Origin: Pedobacter sp. FW305-3-2-15-E-R2A2
GTDB taxonomy: Bacteria > Bacteroidota > Bacteroidia > Sphingobacteriales > Sphingobacteriaceae
Direction of reading: 5' to 3'
DNA length: 64,000 nucleotides
NCBI RefSeq assembly: GCF_038446955.1
Contig: NZ_CP151803.1
Location: 6,448,001-6,512,000, forward strand
How positions within the stretch are numbered: position 1 is the first letter of the stretch; every line of letters begins with the position of its first letter. Shown in pieces: positions 14,989 through 23,104 of this stretch. The notes beneath the pieces were generated by a model. It saw nothing but the letters and a program-made list of their open reading frames with translations. It was not told the DNA's origin and ran no database searches. The translations under genes were made by a program, and so were the position numbers.

Positions 14989-15812
14989 TATTTCTTCCTT
15001 TTCTCTATGATGAAACGATTTGAGTATTTTTTAAGTGAACGGGTTTTGAAGCCTTTAGCATACATACCGTTTCTTGAGCGAGGCTGACCTCCCGATGAGC
15101 GACCCTCACCACCACCCATTGGGTGATCGACTGGGTTCATCGCTACCGGACGTGTTCTAGGACGACGTCCTAACCAACGTTTACGACCTGCTTTACCTAA
15201 TACTTCATTTGCATGATCCGAGTTAGAAACTGCACCGATAGTTGCTAAACAGGTAACTAAGATAGATCTTACTTCACCTGATGGCATTTTAACAGTTGCA
15301 TACTTTCCGTCACGTGCTGCCAATTGAGCATAAGCACCAGCACTACGTGCCATTTGTGCGCCACGTCCTGGTTGGATTTCAATGTTATGTACAATTGAAC
15401 CCAATGGAATGTTAGCTAATTTCAATGTATTTCCTACTTCTGGAGTAGCTGTATCACCCGAAACTACTGTTTGTCCTACTTGCAATCCTTCCGGTGCAAT
15501 AATGTAACGCTTCTCACCATCTACGTAATGCAAAAGTGCAATACGAGCTGTACGGTTTGGATCGTACTCAACAGTAGCTACTGTTGCAGGAATATCAAAC
15601 TTATCACGTTTAAAGTCAATTAAACGGTAAGATTTTTTGTGACCACCACCCATGTAGCGCATAGTCATCTTTCCTGTATTGTTACGTCCTCCCGATTTTT
15701 TAGAAGATACAACCAATGATTTTTCGGGCTTGGTTGCTGTAATCTCCGTAAAGCTGGCACCTACTCTAAAGCGGGTTCCCGGAGTGACTGGTTTAAATTT
15801 TCTTAAGCCCAT
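14988..15812 (-). CDS. rplB: 50S ribosomal protein L2
   Basis: 274 residues, a primary 23S rRNA binder needed for peptidyl-transferase centre assembly. It starts MGLRKFKPVTPGTRFR and contains GRGAQMARSAGAYAQL and the C-terminal PRTRPVAMNPVDHPMGGGEGR, including the histidine near the active centre. It follows rplW by 23 nt. Confidence 0.98.
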   Translation of the reverse strand: MGLRKFKPVTPGTRFRVGASFTEITATKPEKSLVVSSKKSGGRNNTGKMTMRYMGGGHKKSYRLIDFKRDKFDIPATVATVEYDPNRTARIALLHYVDGEKRYIIAPEGLQVGQTVVSGDTATPEVGNTLKLANIPLGSIVHNIEIQPGRGAQMARSAGAYAQLAARDGKYATVKMPSGEVRSILVTCLATIGAVSNSDHANEVLGKAGRKRWLGRRPRTRPVAMNPVDHPMGGGEGRSSGGQPRSRNGMYAKGFKTRSLKKYSNRFIIEKRKK

Positions 15813-15835
15813 AGTTATAAATTATTCAATTCTTA

Positions 15836-16126
15836 TTAAATATTCGCGTAATAATCAATTGTCTCGCCTGCTGCCAGTGTAACAATCGCTTTCTTGTATT
15901 TTGGGCTACGACCCGTAACTAAACCACCTTTAGTGTTTCTGGACTTCATTTTACCATTAACAATCATGGTATTGATTGCTAAGATGTTAACGTTGTACAT
16001 TTTCTCTATGGCTTGCTTAATCTGCAATTTATTTGCTTTGTGTTCTACTCTAAAAGTAAAGCGGTTAGACTTTTCTGTTAATGCAGAAGCTTTTTCTGTT
16101 AATATTGGTTTCCTTAAAAATTCCAT
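15836..16126 (-). CDS. rplW: 50S ribosomal protein L23
   Basis: 96 residues with the start at the ATG 16124-16126 (MEFLRKPILTEKASAL). An upstream in-frame TTG would add four residues, but it overlaps the rplD coding end and the ATG directly follows the rplD stop by one base. L23 sits at the tunnel exit and docks trigger factor and SRP. Landmarks are FRVEHKANKLQIKQAIEKMYNV and the loop MKSRNTKGGLVTGRSPKYKKA. Confidence 0.97.
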   Translation of the reverse strand: MEFLRKPILTEKASALTEKSNRFTFRVEHKANKLQIKQAIEKMYNVNILAINTMIVNGKMKSRNTKGGLVTGRSPKYKKAIVTLAAGETIDYYANI

Positions 16127-16127
16127 A

Positions 16128-16757
16128 TTACTTGGCAAATGCCTCCTCCAATGTTTTAAGAGAATCAGCCGTTAACAAAAGCTTGCCACAGTTTAATACA
16201 TCATAGGTATTCAACTGATCTGCAGTAATCACTTTCGCTTTCTGGATGTTTCTGCTTGATAAATAGATATTGTTATTTTGTGAAGGTAAAACCAACAATG
16301 TCTTTTCGCCAGCTAAATTTAAAGCGCTAACTAAATTGATGTAGTTTTTAGTTTTGATTGAATCAAAAGCAAAGTCTTCTAAAACAACAACGTTGTTATC
16401 CTGAGCTTTGTAAGTCAATGCTGATCTACGAGCCAGTTGCTTTAATTTTTTATTCAATTTGAAACTATAATCACGTGGCTGAGGACCAAACACGCGACCA
16501 CCACCATTGAACAATGGAGATTTAATACTTCCGGCACGAGCACCACCAGTACCTTTTTGTTTGTATAGTTTACGGGTTGAACCAGCAATTTCGTTACGTT
16601 GTTTAGACTTGTGAGTACCTTGACGTTGATTAGCCAAATACTGTTTTACATCTAAATAGATTGCGTGGTCAACAGGCGTAATGCCAAATACTGACTCAGG
16701 AAGTTGCACCTTGGCACCTGTCTCTTTTCCTGAAATGTTTAATACTTTAACTTCCAT
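16128..16757 (-). CDS. rplD: 50S ribosomal protein L4
   Basis: 209 residues. Contains the tunnel-lining loop (GSTRKLYKQKGTGGARAGSIKSPLF, about 60-84, followed by GGGRVFGPQPRDYSFKLNKK) and the globular domain that in enterobacteria represses the S10 operon. Here the rplC leader holds a candidate hairpin that could be its target. It lies 4 nt after rplC. Confidence 0.98.
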   Translation of the reverse strand: MEVKVLNISGKETGAKVQLPESVFGITPVDHAIYLDVKQYLANQRQGTHKSKQRNEIAGSTRKLYKQKGTGGARAGSIKSPLFNGGGRVFGPQPRDYSFKLNKKLKQLARRSALTYKAQDNNVVVLEDFAFDSIKTKNYINLVSALNLAGEKTLLVLPSQNNNIYLSSRNIQKAKVITADQLNTYDVLNCGKLLLTADSLKTLEEAFAK

Positions 16758-16761
16758 CTGC

Positions 16762-17379
16762 TTACTTATCTAAGATTACGTAAGAACCCTTAGCTCCTGG
16801 AATGGAACCACTAACTACAACAAGGTTTTGATCAGCATAAACTTTCAAAACTTGTAAGTTCTGAACTTTTACTCTGTCACCACCCATTCTACCCGCCATA
16901 CGCATACCTTTAAATACACGTGCAGGATAAGATGCAGCACCTAATGAACCTGGCGCACGCATTCTGTTATGCTGTCCGTGAGTTTGTCCACCAACACCGG
17001 CGAAACCATGGCGTTTTACAACACCCTGGAAACCTTTACCTTTAGAAGTACCAACAACGTCCACAAAATCGCCTTCATTGAAAATACTTACCGTTACCGT
17101 ATCACCTAAGTTCAACGATTCTTCAAACGGCTCAAATTCAACCAATTTACGTTTTGGGGTAGTGTTTGCTTTCGCAAAGTGGCCTTTAAGAGGCATGGTA
17201 GTGTTCTTTTCTTTGGCTTCATCGAAACCTAACTGAACTGAAACGTAACCGTCTTTCTCTTCGGTCTTTACCTGTGTTACTACACAAGGCCCAGCTTCGA
17301 TCACCGTACATGGAATGTTTCTTCCATCGGCGTCGAAAATGCTGGTCATTCCTACTTTTTTTCCAATAATACCTGACAT
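16762..17379 (-). CDS. rplC: 50S ribosomal protein L3
   Basis: 205 residues; its extension reaches the peptidyl-transferase centre. It starts MSGIIGKKVGMTSIFDADGR and contains the family signature around GVVKRHGFAGVGGQTHGQHN. In most bacteria rpsJ lies directly upstream. Here rpsJ is about 2.2 kb away behind three unrelated genes, and rplC is the first gene of its operon, with its own promoter and structured leader. Confidence 0.98.
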   Translation of the reverse strand: MSGIIGKKVGMTSIFDADGRNIPCTVIEAGPCVVTQVKTEEKDGYVSVQLGFDEAKEKNTTMPLKGHFAKANTTPKRKLVEFEPFEESLNLGDTVTVSIFNEGDFVDVVGTSKGKGFQGVVKRHGFAGVGGQTHGQHNRMRAPGSLGAASYPARVFKGMRMAGRMGGDRVKVQNLQVLKVYADQNLVVVSGSIPGAKGSYVILDK

Positions 17380-17397
17380 TTTCTTTTTTTAAATTAA

Positions 17398-17431
17398 CAC
17401 CCATCGAAGCAGTAGGGCTTCGTTCAAGGTG
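17398..17431 (-). promoter_or_regulatory. Structured leader hairpin of the rplC operon
   Basis: Inner stem CGAAGC/GCTTCG (17405-17410, 17417-17422) with a 6-nt loop, and an outer stem CACC/GGTG (17398-17401, 17428-17431) separated by a small asymmetric internal loop. It lies inside the predicted 70-nt 5' untranslated region. Its position matches that of an L4-type autogenous leader, but I see no sequence match to the enterobacterial one. Confidence 0.5.
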
Positions 17432-17455
17432 GATACAATTCCCGTTAAGGGAGGG

Positions 17456-17485
17456 CAAAAATACGAAAGAAATCTTAATTTTCAA
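17456..17485 (-). promoter_or_regulatory. Promoter of the rplC (S10) operon
   Basis: On the minus strand: TTG (17483-17485), 19-nt spacer, TATTTTTG (17456-17463). This is a full match to the Bacteroidetes primary-sigma consensus. The start is expected near 17449, giving a leader of about 70 nt. Confidence 0.8.
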
Positions 17486-17560
17486 ATAGTTAGCTAATTA
17501 TTTTTTCAAATAAGCCCTATTTTTTTTCGCGAAGGGGAATCCGTTGAGATAAGTAACTTT

Positions 17561-17956
17561 TTAACCAACTAACTTGTCACTCAGGCTGTACAAGATAATT
17601 GATAAAACGAACAAACCGATCAAAACGTATAAATAATCACGCTCAATCAGGAAACTAAATATAGAAAAAACGACCCTTGCCACAGGGGTAAAAATCAGCA
17701 ACAACGTCCCAAACTGAATGATCGCTTTGGCATCCAGGTCTTTCAGTCCGATCAGAATTGCATGAATAGAAGAGAAGCCGGATTTATTCGGGTTAAAATT
17801 ACGGTAATCGATCAGCATGGCATGATCAGAAAACAGGTAAAGCAGCCCTCCTATCAGCACCACAGACATCGAAGCGATCACGCCTACCCGCAGTAGAGTA
17901 CCAAGGATGACCTGAATATCACGGTCTGCAAAGAAATTTTTCTTCTCTGAACTCAT
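17561..17956 (-). CDS. DUF1634 family membrane protein
   Basis: 131 residues with three predicted membrane helices (about 20-42, 73-95 and 105-127). DUF1634 proteins are small and usually encoded next to TSUP permeases, as here: its ATG overlaps the upstream permease stop as ATGA. This suggests a partner or accessory subunit in anion or sulfur-compound export, but no biochemical role is established to my knowledge. It lies between the str and S10 ribosomal clusters, about 75 nt from the rplC promoter. Confidence 0.8.
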   Translation of the reverse strand: MSSEKKNFFADRDIQVILGTLLRVGVIASMSVVLIGGLLYLFSDHAMLIDYRNFNPNKSGFSSIHAILIGLKDLDAKAIIQFGTLLLIFTPVARVVFSIFSFLIERDYLYVLIGLFVLSIILYSLSDKLVG

Positions 17957-18789
17957 AATTTACCTGATAAACCGTTATAAATCATTTGCAATGCGAGGAA
18001 GGTCACCACTACTGCAAACACCACTTTCAACTTATCTGTCTTGGTTCTCACCAGGATCTTTGAGCCTAATGTCGCCCCGCAAAGCACCCCAATCGTTACC
18101 GGCATGGCAATCCCCGGATCAATTTGTCCGCGGTGAAGGTATACGATTGCGCTTGCAGCAGCCGTCACTCCCATCATGAAATTACTCGTTGTGGTGGATA
18201 CTTTAAAAGGAATCCGCATGATGTTATCCATCGCAATCACCTTTAATGCACCAGAACCTATTCCCAGCAAACCCGAAATGATCCCCGCAAAAAACATCAT
18301 CACAAATCCGCCAAGCACCCGGTGAACCGCATATTTCTTCATTCCTCCCTCTGTCGGATACGTCCCGTTCAGTTTTAAAAAAACCGCCAGTTTTCCGGAA
18401 GTATCATTATCTGAGCGATCTACCTTCTTCACTACCATCATTGCGGCAGAGAATAAGAGGATCAAACCAAAGATCACTGCAATATAGCTCGGGTCCAGAT
18501 AGACGGTCACCACGGCGCCGATAATGGCACTGATCGTTGTGGCCATTTCCAGAAACATTCCGATCCTGATATTGGTAATCCCCTCTTTCACATAAGCCGC
18601 GGCAGATCCGGAAGAGGTGGCAATCACAGATACGATAGAAGCGCCGATGGCATAATGAATGTCGACACCAAGGACCAATGTCAGCAGTGGAATGATCACT
18701 ACCCCACCCCCTAAACCAGTCAGAGAACCGACCAATCCAGCTAAAAAAGCTCCTGCTAAAACTATAATTGTAAATAGTAATACCGACAT
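17953..18789 (-). CDS. TSUP family permease (TauE/SafE)
   Basis: 278 residues with eight or so membrane helices arranged as two repeats, each opening with a glycine-rich turn (GLVGSLTGLGGGVVIIPLL near the N-terminus, GIISGLLGIGSGALKV after the middle). TSUP members move sulfite, sulfoacetate, taurine-related or other anions; the substrate here is unknown. The start codon follows the -7 box by only 5 nt, so the mRNA may be leaderless. It forms an overlapping pair with the DUF1634 gene. Confidence 0.88.
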   Translation of the reverse strand: MSVLLFTIIVLAGAFLAGLVGSLTGLGGGVVIIPLLTLVLGVDIHYAIGASIVSVIATSSGSAAAYVKEGITNIRIGMFLEMATTISAIIGAVVTVYLDPSYIAVIFGLILLFSAAMMVVKKVDRSDNDTSGKLAVFLKLNGTYPTEGGMKKYAVHRVLGGFVMMFFAGIISGLLGIGSGALKVIAMDNIMRIPFKVSTTTSNFMMGVTAAASAIVYLHRGQIDPGIAMPVTIGVLCGATLGSKILVRTKTDKLKVVFAVVVTFLALQMIYNGLSGKL

Positions 18790-18794
18790 TGCTG

Positions 18795-18823
18795 CAAATA
18801 TACTATCTACAGCCAGAACACAA
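18795..18823 (-). promoter_or_regulatory. Promoter of the TSUP-DUF1634 pair
   Basis: On the minus strand: TTG (18821-18823), 18-nt spacer, TATATTTG (18795-18802), then only CAGCA before the ATG. The expected start falls at or next to the start codon. Confidence 0.65.
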
Positions 18824-18942
18824 TAAAATTAGAATATGAATGTTAAATTAAATACCATGCCGCCATCATGAGTCTTCAAACACCACAAAATCCATTCAAT
18901 TACCTTTAAAAACAGAAACATCCTATTAAAAAAACAGCAATT

Positions 18943-19554
18943 ATGAAAAAACTGATATTCGCAATTATAGCCGTTCTCCTCTTAAATTTAAATGCACAAT
19001 CACAAATTCCAGCAGACAGTGCGAAAGCTGCCCCTGGTCTTCGGGGCCAATACGAGTTTATGCTGTCGAAGTCTAAAACCATTAATGGTTACAAGCTCAT
19101 TAATCCGGGCAGGCTTGCCGGACTGTGGAAAAGTGTAGCGGATTCACTCAATACCAACCGCAAACAACTTGGCGCTGTAAAACTGAAACTTGCAGAACAA
19201 GAAAAAACAATTGCGACATTAAAGGGACAAATTTCCGGAACAGAAAGCTCTTTAGCAACTTCTAATGCCAAATTAAATGAGATCAGCTTTCTTGGGATCT
19301 CTTTTACCAAAAGCAATTATAACGTGATCGTATGGAGCCTGATCCTGGTATTAGCAGCCGCCTTAGCGATTGTCATCCTGAGATCAGCTAAACATATTCA
19401 TGAAGCAAAATACAGAAGCTCCTTGTATGAAGAAATTTCACAAGAGTACCAGAGTTATAAAACGAAGGCCAATGACAAAGAGAAGAAACTGGCAAGGGAA
19501 CTGCAGGACGAGCGCAACAAACTTGATGAATTAAAAAACAGGGGCAGACAATAA
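18943..19554 (+). CDS. Exported coiled-coil membrane protein of unknown function
   Basis: 203 residues. It has a Sec signal peptide (MKKLIFAIIAVLLLNLNAQSQ), a first coiled coil (about 63-110, heptads around LGAVKLKLAEQEKTIATLKG), one membrane helix (about 127-147, VIVWSLILVLAAALAIVIL) and a second, highly charged coiled coil at the C-terminus. This gives a periplasmic coil and a cytoplasmic coil on either side of one helix. I do not recognise a family. It is the only plus-strand gene between 2.4 and 24.9 kb, lying inside the split ribosomal cluster, and it ends at a strong shared terminator. Confidence 0.75.
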   Translation: MKKLIFAIIAVLLLNLNAQSQIPADSAKAAPGLRGQYEFMLSKSKTINGYKLINPGRLAGLWKSVADSLNTNRKQLGAVKLKLAEQEKTIATLKGQISGTESSLATSNAKLNEISFLGISFTKSNYNVIVWSLILVLAAALAIVILRSAKHIHEAKYRSSLYEEISQEYQSYKTKANDKEKKLARELQDERNKLDELKNRGRQ

Positions 19555-19565
19555 TTCCCTGATAC

Positions 19566-19603
19566 GAAAAAAGCCTTCCTGAAAACTCAGGAAGGCTTTT
19601 TTT
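19566..19603. terminator. Strong bidirectional terminator between the coiled-coil gene and rpsJ
   Basis: Ten-bp GC-containing stem GCCTTCCTGA / TCAGGAAGGC with loop AAAC, preceded by A6 and followed by T7. It ends the plus-strand gene and also the rpsL-rpsG-fusA-rpsJ operon on the minus strand. It shows that rpsJ is not read through into rplC. Confidence 0.92.
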
Positions 19604-19620
19604 GTTAACCGTCTATATAG

Positions 19621-19926
19621 TTAAACTTTGATTTCAACTTCAACACCGCTAGGTAATTCAAGTTTCATTAAAGCGTCAACTGTTTTAGAGTTAGAGCTGT
19701 AAATGTCTAACAAACGTTTGTAAGCACATAATTGAAACTGCTCACGTGCTTTTTTGTTCACGTGTGGTGAACGTAAAACAGTGAAGATTTTCTTTTCTGT
19801 AGGCAATGGAATTGGTCCACTCACTACTGCACCCGTAGGTTTAACAGTCTTAACGATTTTCTCAGCAGATTTATCTACCAAGTTGTAATCGTAAGATTTT
19901 AATTTGATTCTGATTCTTTGGCTCAT
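19621..19926 (-). CDS. rpsJ: 30S ribosomal protein S10
   Basis: 101 residues. S10 is a 30S head protein and, with NusB, part of transcription antitermination complexes. It starts MSQRIRIKLKSYDYNLVDKSA and contains GPIPLPTEKKIFTVLRSPHVNKKAREQF. Here it is the last gene of the str operon and ends at its own terminator, unlike the usual arrangement in which it heads the S10 operon. A hairpin (19947-19972) lies in the 59-nt gap after fusA. Confidence 0.98.
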   Translation of the reverse strand: MSQRIRIKLKSYDYNLVDKSAEKIVKTVKPTGAVVSGPIPLPTEKKIFTVLRSPHVNKKAREQFQLCAYKRLLDIYSSNSKTVDALMKLELPSGVEVEIKV

Positions 19927-19946
19927 CTTATTTATGTATTAAGGCT

Positions 19947-19972
19947 GCCGGTTAGAGCTATTAATAACCGGC
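19947..19972 (-). promoter_or_regulatory. Intercistronic hairpin between fusA and rpsJ
   Basis: GCCGGTTA (19947-19954) and TAACCGGC (19965-19972) form a perfect 8-bp stem with a 10-nt loop. GCTGCCG occurs on both sides as a direct repeat (19944-19950, 19971-19977). No U-run follows, so it is a spacer hairpin that could set the fusA to rpsJ ratio. Confidence 0.55.
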
Positions 19973-19985
19973 TGCCGATTTTTTA

Positions 19986-22100
19986 TTATTCTGCGGACTT
20001 AATTCTGCCTTTTGATTTAGCAACTACTTCATCCTGAACGTTTCTTGGTGCTGGTTCGTAGTGATCAAACTCCATAGTTGAAGTTGCACGACCAGAAGTA
20101 ATGGTACGTAACTGAGTTACATAACCAAACATTTCAGAAAGTGGTACAGTTGCTTTAATTACCTGAGCACCATTACGGGTGTCCATACCTAAAAGCTGAC
20201 CACGACGACGGTTCATGTCACCGATAACATCACCCATGTTTTCTTCAGGGGTTAAGATTTCGATTTTCATGATTGGCTCCATCAATACAGGGTTACATTT
20301 AGGCAATGCCTCACGGTAAGCCATTTTAGCAGCAAGTTCGAATGACAAAGCATCTGAATCGACTGCGTGGAATGAACCATCAATTAAGCGAACTTTCATG
20401 TCTGGAAGTGGATATCCAGCCAATACTCCGTTAGCCATCGATGCTGCAAATCCTTTCTCTACAGAAGGGATAAACTCACGAGGGATTGAACCACCAGTAA
20501 TTTCGTTTACAAATTGTAATCCACCTTTTTCAAAGTCTGCATCGATTGGAGAAATCACAACCTGGATATCCGCGAATTTACCACGACCACCTGATTGTTT
20601 TTTGTAAGTCTCACGATGTTGAACAGATCCGTGAATTGCCTCTTTATAAGCAACTTGTGGCGCTCCTTGATTCACCTCTACTTTAAACTCACGTCTTAAG
20701 CGGTCAATCAGGATGTCTAAGTGAAGCTCACCCATACCAGAGATTACAGTCTGACCAGTTTCCTCGTCAGTTTGAACTCTAAATGTAGGATCTTCTTCAG
20801 CTAATTTAGATAAACCGATACCTAATTTATCGATATCAGCTTGAGTTTTAGGCTCAATAGCTAAACCAATAACCGGCTCAGGGAAATCCATAGATTCCAG
20901 AATGATCGGGTGTTTCTCATCACAAAGTGTATCACCTGTTTTGATATCTTTAAATCCTACTACTGCAGCAATATCACCAGCACCTACATTAGGGATTGGG
21001 TTTTGCTTGTTCGCATGCATCTGGAAGATACGGGAGATACGTTCTTTGTTCTCAGAACGTGCGTTATAAACGTAAGAACCAGCTTCTAAGTTACCTGAGT
21101 AAACACGGATAAAGCACAAACGACCTACGAAAGGATCGGTTGCGATTTTAAACGCTAAAGCTGCAAATGGCTCTTTTACATCTGGTTGACGGGTTACTTC
21201 TTCACCTGTGTCCGGGTTGGTACCAGTGATACCATCCACATCCATTGGCGAAGGCAATAATTCCATTACCAAATCCAACATGGTTTGAACACCTTTGTTT
21301 TTGAAAGATGAACCACAAACCATAGGAACGATTTTAGCATCTAAAGTTGCTTTACGCAATGCGTCAAGAATCTCACGCTCAGTGATTGAGTTAGGATCAT
21401 CAAAGAATTTCTCCATTAATGACTCATCATAATCAGCAACAGCTTCTAATAAGTTCTCTCTCCATTCCGCAACTTCATCAACCATGTCAGCAGGAATTGG
21501 CACTTCAGTAAAGGTCATCCCTTTATCGTGCTCATTCCAAACGATACCACGGTTATTGATTAAATCAACAACACCAGTAAAGCTATCTTCTGCACCAATT
21601 GGCAATTGCAAAGGAACTGCATGGCTACCCAGCATATCTCTTACCTGCTTAACAACTTTTAAGAAATCAGCTCCTGAACGGTCCATTTTGTTAACGAAAC
21701 CAATACGTGGAACTGCATAGTTGTTAGCTAAACGCCAGTTAGTTTCAGATTGAGGCTCAACACCATCAACAGCTGAAAATAAGAATACCAATCCATCCAA
21801 AACACGAAGTGAACGGTTTACCTCTACGGTAAAATCCACGTGTCCAGGAGTATCGATAACGTTTACCTGATATTTTTCACCACGGTAAGGCCAGAAAACT
21901 GTTGTAGCAGCAGAGGTGATTGTTATCCCACGTTCCGCTTCCTGTACCATCCAGTCCATCGTAGACGCACCTTCGTGTACCTCACCAATTTTGTGATTTA
22001 CTCCGGCGTAATAAAGGATACGCTCAGTTGTTGTGGTTTTACCCGCATCAATGTGAGCCGCGATTCCAATATTTCTTGTAAATTTTAAATCTCTTGACAT
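19986..22100 (-). CDS. fusA: Elongation factor G
   Basis: 704-residue translational GTPase that drives ribosomal translocation. All GTP motifs are intact: P-loop AHIDAGKTTTTERIL (about 16-30), DTPGHVDF (about 85-92) and NKMD (about 139-142). Domains II to V follow, with GMGELHLDIL and the domain IV region HRETYKKQSGGRGKFA. Length and motifs match the main EF-G. It lies 17 nt after rpsG, in the classical str order. Confidence 0.98.
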   Translation of the reverse strand: MSRDLKFTRNIGIAAHIDAGKTTTTERILYYAGVNHKIGEVHEGASTMDWMVQEAERGITITSAATTVFWPYRGEKYQVNVIDTPGHVDFTVEVNRSLRVLDGLVFLFSAVDGVEPQSETNWRLANNYAVPRIGFVNKMDRSGADFLKVVKQVRDMLGSHAVPLQLPIGAEDSFTGVVDLINNRGIVWNEHDKGMTFTEVPIPADMVDEVAEWRENLLEAVADYDESLMEKFFDDPNSITEREILDALRKATLDAKIVPMVCGSSFKNKGVQTMLDLVMELLPSPMDVDGITGTNPDTGEEVTRQPDVKEPFAALAFKIATDPFVGRLCFIRVYSGNLEAGSYVYNARSENKERISRIFQMHANKQNPIPNVGAGDIAAVVGFKDIKTGDTLCDEKHPIILESMDFPEPVIGLAIEPKTQADIDKLGIGLSKLAEEDPTFRVQTDEETGQTVISGMGELHLDILIDRLRREFKVEVNQGAPQVAYKEAIHGSVQHRETYKKQSGGRGKFADIQVVISPIDADFEKGGLQFVNEITGGSIPREFIPSVEKGFAASMANGVLAGYPLPDMKVRLIDGSFHAVDSDALSFELAAKMAYREALPKCNPVLMEPIMKIEILTPEENMGDVIGDMNRRRGQLLGMDTRNGAQVIKATVPLSEMFGYVTQLRTITSGRATSTMEFDHYEPAPRNVQDEVVAKSKGRIKSAE

Positions 22101-22117
22101 TTTATGATTCTGTATAA

Positions 22118-22585
22118 TTAGAAACGGAAATGAGAGAACGCTTTGTTAGCCTCAGCCATTTTATGCGTATCTTCTTTTTTCTTCACTGCTGCACCTTCAC
22201 CTTTAGCTGCTGAAACGATTTCACCTGCTAATTTCTCTTTCATTGTTTTTTCTCCACGTTTACGAGCGTAAGAAATTAACCATTTCATGCCTAAAGCAAT
22301 TTTACGGTCAGGTCTTACCTCTGTAGGTACCTGGAAATTTGCACCACCCACACGACGAGATTTAACCTCTACTGCAGGCATTACATTTGTTAAAGCACGT
22401 TTCCATACTTCTAATCCGTTCTCACCAGCTTTTTTCTCAGCTAGTTCTACAGCATCATAAAAAATATCATATGCAATGGATTTTTTTCCATCATACATCA
22501 TATTGTTTACAAACCTTGTCACCTGAACATCGTTAAATTTTGGATCAGGAAGGATAATTCTCTTTTTTGGTTTTGACTTTCTCAT
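22118..22585 (-). CDS. rpsG: 30S ribosomal protein S7
   Basis: 155 residues; head-domain assembly initiator. It starts MRKSKPKKRIILPDPKFNDV and contains VKSRRVGGANFQVPTEVRPDRK and EANKAFSHFRF. It has a good Shine-Dalgarno (GGAGG) about 9 nt before the ATG, uncommon in this phylum, and follows rpsL by 16 nt. Confidence 0.98.
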   Translation of the reverse strand: MRKSKPKKRIILPDPKFNDVQVTRFVNNMMYDGKKSIAYDIFYDAVELAEKKAGENGLEVWKRALTNVMPAVEVKSRRVGGANFQVPTEVRPDRKIALGMKWLISYARKRGEKTMKEKLAGEIVSAAKGEGAAVKKKEDTHKMAEANKAFSHFRF

Positions 22586-22601
22586 TTGTTTTTCCTCCTA
22601 A

Positions 22602-23015
22602 TTATTTCTTTTTACCTTTTGTTGGTGCCGCAGCTACTTGTCCTGGCTTAGGACGTTTAGTACCATATTTTGAACGACGTTGGTTACGACCAGCAACTCC
22701 TGAAGTATCTAGTGCTCCACGGATGATGTGATAACGTACACCTGGCAAATCTTTAACACGACCACCACGGATCAATACAATGGAGTGCTCCTGTAAATTG
22801 TGACCTTCACCTGGAATATAGGCATTCACCTCTTTACCATTGGTTAAACGTACACGGGCAACTTTACGCATTGCTGAGTTTGGTTTTTTAGGGGTAGTGG
22901 TATATACACGTGTACATACACCTCTTCGCTGTGGACAGCTGTCCAACGCTGGAGACTTACTCTTGAACTCCAGTGCTACTCTACCTTTTCTAACTAATTG
23001 TTGAATGGTTGGCAT
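22602..23015 (-). CDS. rpsL: 30S ribosomal protein S12
   Basis: 137-residue decoding-centre protein. It starts MPTIQQLVRKGR and contains KKPNSAMRKVARVRLTNG and the functional loop GGRVKDLPGVRYHIIRGALD. The streptomycin-relevant lysine in TPKKPNS is the sensitive type. First gene of the str operon, with a full promoter about 60 nt upstream. Confidence 0.98.
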   Translation of the reverse strand: MPTIQQLVRKGRVALEFKSKSPALDSCPQRRGVCTRVYTTTPKKPNSAMRKVARVRLTNGKEVNAYIPGEGHNLQEHSIVLIRGGRVKDLPGVRYHIIRGALDTSGVAGRNQRRSKYGTKRPKPGQVAAAPTKGKKK

Positions 23016-23073
23016 TGTTCTTTTTTTGTTTTCTATTAATATTTAAAAACTTTACCCCTATAATAAGGGACTG

Positions 23074-23104
23074 CAAAGGTAAGACAATACATTTTATAAA
23101 TCAA
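23074..23104 (-). promoter_or_regulatory. Promoter of the str operon
   Basis: On the minus strand: TTG (23102-23104), 20-nt spacer, TACCTTTG (23074-23081). Full consensus match. The leader to rpsL is about 50 nt. Confidence 0.8.
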
